From assembly GCF_000196455.1 (NCBI RefSeq), contig NC_014614.1, forward strand, positions 265,501 through 329,500: 64,000 bases of DNA, written 5' to 3'. Position 1 is the first letter of the stretch; each line of letters starts with the position of its first letter. The notes under the pieces were generated by a model. That model was not told the origin of the DNA, made no database searches, and saw nothing but the letters and a program-made list of their open reading frames with translations. Below, piece by piece: positions 49,477 through 56,873 of this stretch. Source of the DNA: Acetoanaerobium sticklandii. GTDB lineage: Bacteria > Bacillota > Clostridia > Peptostreptococcales > Filifactoraceae. Position numbers and translations under genes: made by a program.

Positions 49477-50550
49477 ATGAAACATTTTATCGAAGTAAGT
49501 GACTTTTCTAAAGAGGAAATAATCTCATTAATCGAGGTAGGACAAGATATCATGCAAAACCCAGCAAAATATGGGGATGCCATGAAGGGAAGACTCCTTG
49601 CCACACTATTCTACGAACCATCAACTAGAACCCGTTTCAGCTTTGAAGCAGCTATGCTAAGACTAGGCGGACAGGTTATCGGCTTTTCAGAAGCACAAAA
49701 TTCATCCGTTGCCAAAGGCGAATCCGTAAAAGATACAATCAGAACCGTAGCTTGCTATGCAGATATAGCAGTAATGCGCCATTATTTAGAGGGAGCACCA
49801 AAACTAGCATCTATCTACTCAGACATTCCTGTAGTAAATGCTGGAGATGGAGGACACCAACACCCTACTCAGACCATTACTGACCTTCTTACTATCCAAA
49901 TGGAAAAAGGAAGACTTACAAACCTTAATGTAGTACTTTGCGGAGACTTAAAAAACGGAAGAACAGTGCATTCACTAGTAAAAGCATTATCAAAGTTTGA
50001 AAACAACACTTTCTACTTTGTATCACCTAAAGAATTAAAAATCCCTGATTATATAAAAAATCACATAAAAGACAGCTTGTTCTTTGAAATGGAAACACTA
50101 GAAGAAGGCCTTCCAATGGCGGATGTACTTTACATGACTAGAATCCAAAGAGAAAGGTTTGCTGACCCTGAGCAGTATGAGAAGCTAAAGGATTCTTGCG
50201 TACTTACTAAGCACAAAATGATACTTGCAAAAAGTGACATGATAGTAATGCATCCACTTCCAAGAGTAAATGAAATCTCAGAAGACGTAGACTCTGACCC
50301 AAGAGCAGTATACTTCCCACAAGCTAAATACGGAATGTTTGTACGTATGGCTCTTATTCTAAAGCTAGTAAGCGAAAAAGAAAACTCAGCAGAAAACCAT
50401 GAAGAGCATAGACATGAATTATACTCAAGCTGTAGCAATCCAAAATGCGTATCTAACCATGAGAAGCTTGAAAAAGTTGGGTTTGGTCTACTTGATAAGG
50501 AAAACCACATCTACGCTTGTGAGTACTGCGATACTTACTACGCAGTATAA
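49477..50550 (+). CDS. pyrB: Aspartate carbamoyltransferase with fused PyrI-type zinc domain
   Basis: A 357-aa protein. Residues 1-305 are a complete catalytic chain: carbamoyl-phosphate loop YEPSTRTRFSFEAA, NSSVAKGES, GDGGHQHPTQ, and MTRIQRERF in the aspartate domain, MHPLPRVNEI. After an acidic/His linker (ENHEEHRHELY) comes a tail with Cys319-x4-Cys324 and Cys348-x2-Cys351. The spacing equals that of the zinc domain of PyrI (C-x4-C-x23-C-x2-C in E. coli), but the nucleotide-binding allosteric domain is absent. The tail may hold trimers together without CTP feedback. It is first of the pyr operon. Confidence 0.93.
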   Translation: MKHFIEVSDFSKEEIISLIEVGQDIMQNPAKYGDAMKGRLLATLFYEPSTRTRFSFEAAMLRLGGQVIGFSEAQNSSVAKGESVKDTIRTVACYADIAVMRHYLEGAPKLASIYSDIPVVNAGDGGHQHPTQTITDLLTIQMEKGRLTNLNVVLCGDLKNGRTVHSLVKALSKFENNTFYFVSPKELKIPDYIKNHIKDSLFFEMETLEEGLPMADVLYMTRIQRERFADPEQYEKLKDSCVLTKHKMILAKSDMIVMHPLPRVNEISEDVDSDPRAVYFPQAKYGMFVRMALILKLVSEKENSAENHEEHRHELYSSCSNPKCVSNHEKLEKVGFGLLDKENHIYACEYCDTYYAV

Positions 50551-50564
50551 TGAAGGAGGCTACC

Positions 50565-51776
50565 ATGCTCTATCTTAAAAACTGCCATATAATAGACGAG
50601 GTATCGGACTATATTGATGATATCTTGATAGATTCAGGTAAGATAAAGCTTATTGGAAAAGCCAAAATAACTAACTATATAACTGAAAAGAATCAGGAAG
50701 CTTTGCTTCCTGATTTGCATGTCCAAACAAAGCTCGATATCCTCGAGCTAGATTTATGTAATAGGTTAGTTATGCCGGCTTTTGTAGATTTACATTTTCA
50801 CATGAGAAATCCAGGTCAAGAACATAAAGAAACACTTCTATCTGCCAATAAGGCTGCCATAAAAGGCGGGTATACAGACCTTCTTGGTATGGCAAACACA
50901 AACCCTGTAATAGATAACAAAACTCTAATAACAGAAATAATAGAAAAAAATAATTCACTGGGTATGACTAGATTGCTGCAGGTGAGTGCAGTAACCAAGG
51001 GACTAAATGGCAAAGATTTAGTAGATTTTGAGGAAAACAGAAAAGCAACTAGATTTTTTTCGGACGATGGCAAAAATATAGATGATGAACAAATCATGAG
51101 AGAAGCTCTACTTGCTTCAAAGCAGCATGATTTTATAATCCTAGACCATAGTGAAGAAGAAACTGAAATGGTAATAAGAAATCTAGACCTAGTAAGACAA
51201 ACTGGCGGCAACCTGCACTTTTGCCATATAAGCAAAAAAGCTTCTATGGAGGCAATAATAAAAGCAAAAGAAGAAGGCATCCCAGTAACTGTAGAGGTAG
51301 CGCCCCATCATATATATGCTAGTAATGTAAGCTATAGAGTCAATCCGCCATTTGCATCAGAAGAAGATAGAATGTTTCTCATAGAGAGCATAAAAAATGG
51401 TTATGTAGATGCAATAGCAACAGATCATGCACCACATACACCTGAAGACAAAGCCAATAATGCACCTGGAATTTCAGGCATAGAAACTTCATTTTCCCTA
51501 TGCCACAAGGTATTTACTGACAACGAAATATCACTAAAGCTTCTAAGCAAACTGCTTTCAGCAAGTCCAGCAAGGTTCTTAGGCTTTAGTCCTAGAGTTA
51601 TAAGAGCAGGAATACAGGCAAATCTAGTAGTAATAGAAGAAAAAAAATCTCAGATAGATAGAAGTTTATTTGAGTCAAAAGGCAAAAATACGCCGTTTGA
51701 CAAGGAAATGGTATATGCAGTAATTGATAAAACGATAAGAAAAGGAGATATCCTATATGATAATGGACAAAATTAA
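50565..51776 (+). CDS. pyrC: Dihydroorotase
   Basis: A 403-aa amidohydrolase that closes carbamoyl aspartate to dihydroorotate. Metal ligands His77 and His79 lie in DLHFHMRNPGQEHKET, further ligands in LDHSEEETEM and CHISKKAS, and the catalytic Asp in ATDHAPHTPEDKANNAPGISGIET. The N-terminal strand region is longer than usual (about 30 extra residues, 30-62). The ATG at 50565 is chosen because AAGGAGG (50553-50559) precedes it; an ATG overlapping the pyrB stop is upstream of that site. Confidence 0.95.
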   Translation: MLYLKNCHIIDEVSDYIDDILIDSGKIKLIGKAKITNYITEKNQEALLPDLHVQTKLDILELDLCNRLVMPAFVDLHFHMRNPGQEHKETLLSANKAAIKGGYTDLLGMANTNPVIDNKTLITEIIEKNNSLGMTRLLQVSAVTKGLNGKDLVDFEENRKATRFFSDDGKNIDDEQIMREALLASKQHDFIILDHSEEETEMVIRNLDLVRQTGGNLHFCHISKKASMEAIIKAKEEGIPVTVEVAPHHIYASNVSYRVNPPFASEEDRMFLIESIKNGYVDAIATDHAPHTPEDKANNAPGISGIETSFSLCHKVFTDNEISLKLLSKLLSASPARFLGFSPRVIRAGIQANLVVIEEKKSQIDRSLFESKGKNTPFDKEMVYAVIDKTIRKGDILYDNGQN

Positions 51777-52599
51777 AGAGAGGGCAATCAGCAGAAGCCC
51801 TTTTTGTGTGGGCATTGACCTTAGAATGGACCATGTTCCAGCAGAATTGCAAAACTCATTTACAAAGACATCTGACAAGCTAGTAGCCTATGCAAAGGAA
51901 GCTATAGATGCATCAAAGGAATATGCAGCTTGCTACAAAGTTCAAATTGCTTGCTACGAGGCAGAAGGCTTAGACGGTATGGTAGCATATCAGCAGATAG
52001 TATCATATATACGCTCTATAGGTGAGATTGTGATAGCTGATGTAAAAAGAGGAGACATAGGCTCTACAGCGGGGCTTTATGCAAAAGGGCATCTAAGCGG
52101 AGACTTTGAAGCTGATGTAGTAACTCTTAGTCCATATATGGGAAAAGATGCAATATCTCCATACTTTGATTTCTTTGCAAAGGACAAGGGAGCTTTTGTA
52201 CTTGCAAAAACTTCAAATGAAGGGTCAAAAGATTTTCAAGATTTAATAATAGATGGACAGCCACTGTACATGAGTGTGTTTCAAAAACTAAAAGAGTGGA
52301 GCAAGGAAATCCCTGGGGATTACAAGTTTTCACCTCTAGGAGCAGTAGTAGGAGTAAATGAATTAAAGGATATAAAGGCTCTAAAAGAAAACAGCAAGGA
52401 TACCTACCTGCTTATTCCAGGCTATGGAGCGCAGGGAGCGAATATTGAAGATATAAGAGCTCTAATTCAAGAAAATAAAAACGGAGTAATAAATGTATCT
52501 AGAGGATATACTGCTGGGATAAAAGAAAGTGATTTTAGAAAAGTTCTAAGCCAAAGAGCACAGCAGTTAGCAAAGGAGCTGTCTGAATGTATAAAATAA
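51757..52599 (+). CDS. pyrF: Orotidine 5'-phosphate decarboxylase
   Basis: A 280-aa enzyme of the type 2 (long) PyrF group that converts OMP to UMP. Landmarks: FCVGIDLRMDHVP, the catalytic DVKRGDIGSTAGLYA (Asp-x-Lys-x-x-Asp), TLSPYMGKDAISPYF and PGYGAQGANIEDI. It overlaps pyrC by 20 bases and pyrK by 13, so translation is coupled. ATG 51757 follows AAAGGAG. Confidence 0.95.
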   Translation: MIMDKIKERAISRSPFCVGIDLRMDHVPAELQNSFTKTSDKLVAYAKEAIDASKEYAACYKVQIACYEAEGLDGMVAYQQIVSYIRSIGEIVIADVKRGDIGSTAGLYAKGHLSGDFEADVVTLSPYMGKDAISPYFDFFAKDKGAFVLAKTSNEGSKDFQDLIIDGQPLYMSVFQKLKEWSKEIPGDYKFSPLGAVVGVNELKDIKALKENSKDTYLLIPGYGAQGANIEDIRALIQENKNGVINVSRGYTAGIKESDFRKVLSQRAQQLAKELSECIK

Positions 52600-53306
52600 T
52601 CTCTAATCAGCAGATTGGAAACGACTTTTATATAATGACAATAGAAGGAAGCTTTGAAGCAAAGCCAGGCCAATTTTATATGCTAAGAGGCATAGGCTCG
52701 TTTATGACTCTTTCTAGACCTATAAGTGTATTTGACGTAGAAGCGGATAAAATTGCTTTCATGTATAGAGTAGTAGGAGAAGGAACTAAGTACTTTTCAA
52801 AGCTAAAAGAAGGCGATGAAATAACTTTATATGGACCATACGGAAATGGATACCCAGTATCTGATTACAAGGATAAAAAAGTAGCTTTAATCGGAGGAGG
52901 AATGGGGATAGCACCTTTATTTTACCTTGCAAAGCAGCTTGATAATGCAGAGATTCATTTGGGACTAAATAGCAGAGATTTGACTGCTGAGCAAAAGCAG
53001 TATTTAGGTCAGCTTTACGCTACTCATGCACCGACTACTATACATATAGACACGGATATGAGCGAAAAGCTGGACTTTTCAAAGTATGATGCTGTCATGA
53101 CCTGCGGACCTGAAATAATGATGTACAAGCTTACTAAAAAGCATGAAAATGTCTATGTATCACTTGAAAAATACATGGGATGCGCTGTGGGAGCTTGTCT
53201 TTCCTGTACCTGTGATGTAGCTGGAAAAAGAGTAAAGGTATGTAAGGATGGGCCTGTGTTTAAAGGAAGTGAGGTGAGCTATGACGATGCAATCAAATTA
53301 CTTTAA
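52587..53306 (+). CDS. pyrK: Dihydroorotate dehydrogenase electron-transfer subunit
   Basis: A 239-aa FAD/[2Fe-2S] protein that passes electrons from PyrD to NAD. FAD-binding: RPISVFDVEADKIAFMYRVVGEGT; NAD-binding: ALIGGGMGIAPLFYLAKQL; the cluster cysteines are in GCAVGACLSCTCDVAGKRVKVCKDGPVF. Overlaps pyrD by 26 bases. Its presence marks PyrD as the heterotetrameric class 1B enzyme. Confidence 0.95.
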   Translation: MYKIISNQQIGNDFYIMTIEGSFEAKPGQFYMLRGIGSFMTLSRPISVFDVEADKIAFMYRVVGEGTKYFSKLKEGDEITLYGPYGNGYPVSDYKDKKVALIGGGMGIAPLFYLAKQLDNAEIHLGLNSRDLTAEQKQYLGQLYATHAPTTIHIDTDMSEKLDFSKYDAVMTCGPEIMMYKLTKKHENVYVSLEKYMGCAVGACLSCTCDVAGKRVKVCKDGPVFKGSEVSYDDAIKLL

Positions 53307-54222
53307 TCTAAGCTTCAAAAACCCTGTAATAGCAGCATCAGGCACCTTTGGCTTTGGTCAGGAATACAAAGCCTACTACAATCCATCAATTCTAGGAGGA
53401 ATCTCAGCAAAAGGGATAACTCTGGAAGCTAGAAGAGGAAACTCAGGAATTAGAATTACTGAGACTGCTGGAGGAATAATGAACTCAATAGGACTTGAAA
53501 ATCCTGGAGTAGAGTCTTTCTTAGCAGATGAACTACAGCAAATGAGCAATATAGATACAGTAAAAATAGCAAACCTAGGAGGCTCTACGCTAGAGACCTA
53601 TATAGAAGGTGCTAAGCTAATAGAAGAGCATAACAAAAAAGTAAAAGCAAATGCATCTACGCTTCTTCACACAGCAGTTGATTTGGTTGAGCTAAATATC
53701 TCATGTCCAAATGTAAAAGAGGGCGGGATAGCTTTTGGAATCACCTGCGAAGGGGCAGAAAAAGTAGTAAGGGAAGTAAGAAAAGTTCTTAGTGTTCCTA
53801 TGGCTGTAAAGCTTTCACCAAATGCAGAAAATATAGTAAATGTAGCAAAAACTTGTGAATATGAAGGAGCAGATGGCATCTCGTTAATCAACACCTTTTC
53901 TGCCCTTAAAATAGATATTAAAAAGAGAAGACCAGTATTTGACAATGTGTATGCAGGACTGTCAGGGCCAGCTATAAAGCCTATAGCATTAAAAATGGTG
54001 AGAGAGGTATCTAAAGCAGTAAAGGTGCCTGTTATAGGTATGGGAGGCATAACTACAGCAGAGGATGCTATAGAATTTATCATGGCAGGAGCTCACTTGA
54101 TACAATTTGGAACGGCTTCATTTATCAACCCTTATGCAGGAAAAGATATAGTTGAAGGGATAGAAGCCTTTATGAAGGAAGAAAACATTAAATCACTAGA
54201 TGAAATAAGGGGGATAATATAA
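53281..54222 (+). CDS. pyrD: Dihydroorotate dehydrogenase catalytic subunit (class 1B)
   Basis: A 313-aa FMN barrel enzyme. Landmarks: NPVIAASGTFGFGQEY, GGISAKGIT, ELNISCPNVKEGGIAFG with the catalytic Cys, KLSPNAENI and PVIGMGGITTAEDAIEFIMAGAHLIQFGTASF. The start ATG has GAGGTGAG before it. It is followed directly by pyrE with no gap. Confidence 0.96.
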   Translation: MTMQSNYFNLSFKNPVIAASGTFGFGQEYKAYYNPSILGGISAKGITLEARRGNSGIRITETAGGIMNSIGLENPGVESFLADELQQMSNIDTVKIANLGGSTLETYIEGAKLIEEHNKKVKANASTLLHTAVDLVELNISCPNVKEGGIAFGITCEGAEKVVREVRKVLSVPMAVKLSPNAENIVNVAKTCEYEGADGISLINTFSALKIDIKKRRPVFDNVYAGLSGPAIKPIALKMVREVSKAVKVPVIGMGGITTAEDAIEFIMAGAHLIQFGTASFINPYAGKDIVEGIEAFMKEENIKSLDEIRGII

Positions 54223-54777
54223 ATGATAGAATTACTAAAGCAAACTGATGCACTACTTGAGGGACATTTTTTACTATCTTCAGGCAAGCATTCAAATAGA
54301 TATGTGCAATGTGCAAGAATACTTCGCTACCCAGATAAAGCGGAGGCTATATTAAAGCCAGTAGCTGAAAAGCTAAAGGAAATGAAGATAGATTTACTAG
54401 TTGGACCAGCAATGGGAGGAATCCTAGTAGCTTATGAGCTAGGCAGACAGCTAGGAATAGAGGCTATATTTACTGAGAGAGTAGATAATATTATGGCTCT
54501 AAGAAGAGGCTTCGAGGTAAGTGAGGGAATGAATATAGTAATCTGCGAGGATGTAGTAACTACTGGAAAATCATCAATGGAAGTAAAAGCTCTGCTAGAA
54601 TCAATGGGAGCAAAAGTAATAGCTATAGCATCTATCATAGACAGAACAAATGAAGAGCTAGAGCTTCCACTTATCAGCTCACTAAGAGTAGAAATAGATA
54701 CCTTTGATGCAGATGATTGTCCACTTTGCAAGCAAGGAACTCCTGTAGTAAAGCCTGGAAGTAGAAAAATGGACTAA
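54223..54777 (+). CDS. pyrE: Orotate phosphoribosyltransferase
   Basis: A 184-aa type I phosphoribosyltransferase that forms OMP. The PRPP loop reads VVICEDVVTTGKSSMEV, with GPAMGGILVAYELGRQLG upstream. The C-terminal segment has DDCPLCKQGTPVVKPGSR, a Cys-x2-Cys pair common to this subgroup. Last gene of the pyr operon. Confidence 0.95.
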   Translation: MIELLKQTDALLEGHFLLSSGKHSNRYVQCARILRYPDKAEAILKPVAEKLKEMKIDLLVGPAMGGILVAYELGRQLGIEAIFTERVDNIMALRRGFEVSEGMNIVICEDVVTTGKSSMEVKALLESMGAKVIAIASIIDRTNEELELPLISSLRVEIDTFDADDCPLCKQGTPVVKPGSRKMD

Positions 54778-54790
54778 TTAAAAATATATT

Positions 54791-54843
54791 TTACAAATAT
54801 TTCTCCTATGATATAATTAAATTAAACTTACCCCAAGGGGGTA
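54791..54843 (+). promoter_or_regulatory. CsoR-type copper operator and promoter, displaced from copZ
   Basis: A promoter TTTACA (54791-54796), 16-base spacer, TATAAT (54813-54818) faces right. At about +4 lies the perfect palindrome TACCCC-AA-GGGGTA (54830-54843), the form of a CsoR operator. The nearest downstream gene in this direction is copZ at 56608, but an IS110 transposase on the opposite strand lies between them. Confidence 0.7.
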
Positions 54844-56595
54844 TAAAATAGACCAGCTAGTAATAGTCAAGGAAAATAATTAAAAAAATTTTTAAAAATA
54901 AATGGCACAGTAAGTAACGCTCAAATAAATCCGAACGTTAACTGTTTTAAGTGGGAATATTTTTATTAAGCACTTTGCAATGAAGGCTTTGATTCTAAGA
55001 ACATCCTTTTATGAATTTTAGGATTTCTAATTTCATAAGGTTTTTGATTTTTTAGAACTGAGAAAATGTATCTCAAAAGTTTATTCATAACAGCAACAAG
55101 TTTAACTTTTTTCTTTTTCTTTCCCAAAGAAATATGATAATACTCATATATAACTTGATTTATCGGTACTTTATTTTTGTTAGTGCGAATAGAAGCCAGA
55201 GCAATAGCATATAATGCTCTTCTGCCTACTTTTGTTCCTCGTTTAGACATTTTATTACAATCACTACTGAAGTTACCAGATTGATTTATACCAGGATCTA
55301 TGCCAAAAAAAGCAACAAGTTGTTGAGGTTTGCAAAATTTATCTATATTACCAATCTCAACTAGTAAAGTAATTGCAGAAATATCTCCAATCCCTTTAAA
55401 AGTTTTTAAAAGTTCAAGGTTGTATTTAAAGATATTTGCAAATGAACAACCATCAAGGTACTCAAAGATTTCTTTAGTTATGCTTTGAAGTTGGTGTGAG
55501 TAAAATGTGAAACTTTCATAAAAACGGTTAACTTTGGATTGGAATAGAAGTGAATTAATCCCTATGACAGCAGCACTTTTAGCTATGTCCATAAGTTGTT
55601 TGAACTTCTTAGTTGCCCACTTAACCCCTCGTTTAGAGGACGTTACAAGCATATTAATTACTTCATTTTCACAAGCATCCAAAAGATGTTGAGGTGTAGG
55701 ATATTTTGTAATAAACATAAGAGGCGTTTTGCCAGTTAAATCAGCAAATGCATCTTGTAGTCCTGGGTAATGAATATAGATATTATTTGAAAAAGTTTTT
55801 TTAAGGTTTGCCTTTAAATCAACTACTTTGTAATACTCTCGCACTAAAAACTTAAGATGTAAAAATTCTTCACAAGTAAATGAAGAAGTCTTCACATTAT
55901 CGAATTTACAAATCTTTGCGATAGAAAGAGAATCTAATTTATCATTTTTTACTTTTCTTATATTCGAATTCTTGTTAGAATTAGTTATCAATGGATTTAT
56001 TACACGTATATCCACTTGATTATTTACAAGGAAATGAAGAAGAGTAAGATGATATATTCCCGTGGATTCACAAAATACTTTGGGACTATCACCTAACTCT
56101 TCTTCAATTTTTTGTAGAAAAGTAAGCAACTTGTTGAATCCGCAAAGAGTGTGTTCAATCCTAAGATTCTTTTGATAAATATCGCCGTCAGGCTTTAGTG
56201 CAGAAACAATTGAAAAATTTGCAGCAATATCAATGCCTACAACAGGTAAGTGGTAATAGTTAGACATAAATAGTCTCCTTTCAAAATGAAAGAGTAATAA
56301 TAGTGAGTCAATTAACCTTGTAAGTGACACGAATAATTCTCCAAGATCAGTAAAATCAAAGAGAAATTCAACCAGCTAAATCAAAGAATCTCACTGTTAT
56401 GCAAGCTAAGTTACGAATATATACTCGATAGGAGTTATTCAAGGAGGCATCGCATATTCTCTTCATGAGATAACTATAATATAAAAATTAGAGTTGGTTA
56501 AGGGGCTCAAATTATTTTTGATAACAAACAATATTAAGAAATGAGGTTAAGAATATTCGTAAATAACTTATGAACTATTTCTAATCTAATTATAC
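54844..56595 (-). mobile_element. IS110-family insertion sequence
   Basis: A complete-looking IS110-type element lies in this interval. The limits given are outer bounds: IS110 elements lack terminal inverted repeats, so exact ends cannot be read from one copy. It holds one transposase gene on the minus strand with about 120 bases after it and about 330 bases before it. The long upstream non-coding part matches the position of the bridge RNA in the IS110 subgroup. It sits between a copper-responsive promoter and copZ. Confidence 0.75.
54966..56267 (-). CDS. IS110-family transposase
   Basis: A 433-aa recombinase. The N-terminal RuvC-like DEDD domain shows VGIDIAANFSIVSA, FCESTGIYH and KNDKLDSLSIAKI, giving the four acidic residues. 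The C-terminal transposase_20 domain shows LLKTFKGIGDISAITLLVEIG, PQQLVAFFGIDPGINQSGNF with the expected catalytic Ser, and KRGTKVGRRALYAIALAS. The ATG at 56267 follows AGGAGAC on the minus strand; a longer frame lies upstream. No frameshift or stop is present, so it may be active. Codon use is more AT-rich and less AGC-rich than the neighbours. Confidence 0.93.
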   Translation of the reverse strand: MSNYYHLPVVGIDIAANFSIVSALKPDGDIYQKNLRIEHTLCGFNKLLTFLQKIEEELGDSPKVFCESTGIYHLTLLHFLVNNQVDIRVINPLITNSNKNSNIRKVKNDKLDSLSIAKICKFDNVKTSSFTCEEFLHLKFLVREYYKVVDLKANLKKTFSNNIYIHYPGLQDAFADLTGKTPLMFITKYPTPQHLLDACENEVINMLVTSSKRGVKWATKKFKQLMDIAKSAAVIGINSLLFQSKVNRFYESFTFYSHQLQSITKEIFEYLDGCSFANIFKYNLELLKTFKGIGDISAITLLVEIGNIDKFCKPQQLVAFFGIDPGINQSGNFSSDCNKMSKRGTKVGRRALYAIALASIRTNKNKVPINQVIYEYYHISLGKKKKKVKLVAVMNKLLRYIFSVLKNQKPYEIRNPKIHKRMFLESKPSLQSA

Positions 56596-56607
56596 AAGGA
56601 GGCTATT
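56268..56607 (-). ncRNA. Candidate bridge RNA region of the IS110 element
   Basis: This 340-base non-coding stretch precedes the transposase and extends to copZ. In IS110-group elements the upstream non-coding end is transcribed into a bridge RNA with target- and donor-binding loops. Several short complementary segments are present, but I could not fold the whole region or define loops. Its right part (about from 56580) holds the copZ ribosome site AAGGAGG and is host DNA. Confidence 0.4.
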
Positions 56608-56817
56608 ATGAAAAAAACACTTTCAGTATTTGGAATGACTTGTCATAAATGCGTTGCCCATGTAAAAATGGCTTTAGAAGAGCTAGAGCAGGTAAAAAGC
56701 GCTGAGGTATCACTTCAAGAGCAAAGCGCAGTAGTTGAGCTAAATGAAGATGTAGCAGACGAAGTGCTTAAAAATGCGGTAGAAGAATTTGGATACGAAG
56801 TTAGAGAAATAAAATAA
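56608..56817 (+). CDS. copZ: Copper chaperone with heavy-metal-associated domain
   Basis: A 69-aa HMA-domain protein. The Cu(I) site is Cys12 and Cys15 in GMTCHKCVAHV, followed by the typical ferredoxin-like fold sequence ALEELEQVKSAEVSLQEQSAVVEL and FGYEVREI. CopZ proteins carry Cu(I) to an exporting ATPase or to the repressor. No copA or csoR is in the window. The nearest CsoR-type promoter is 1.77 kb upstream beyond an IS110 insertion, so present regulation may be altered. Confidence 0.92.
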   Translation: MKKTLSVFGMTCHKCVAHVKMALEELEQVKSAEVSLQEQSAVVELNEDVADEVLKNAVEEFGYEVREIK

Positions 56818-56828
56818 TGCATTAAAAC

Positions 56829-56868
56829 AACCCCCTGATATCATCTATTTAGATGATATCAGGGGGTT
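56829..56868. terminator. Bidirectional terminator between copZ and the 5'-nucleotidase gene
   Basis: An 18-pair perfect stem, AACCCCCTGATATCATCT (56829-56846), loop ATTT, complementary arm 56851-56868. Both genes converge on it. Confidence 0.85.
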
Positions 56869-56873
56869 TAAGT

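Noticed and set aside
50816..51280. 154-codon open frame on the minus strand inside pyrC
   Set aside because: Antisense shadow of dihydroorotase; no ribosome site and composition typical of a reversed coding frame.
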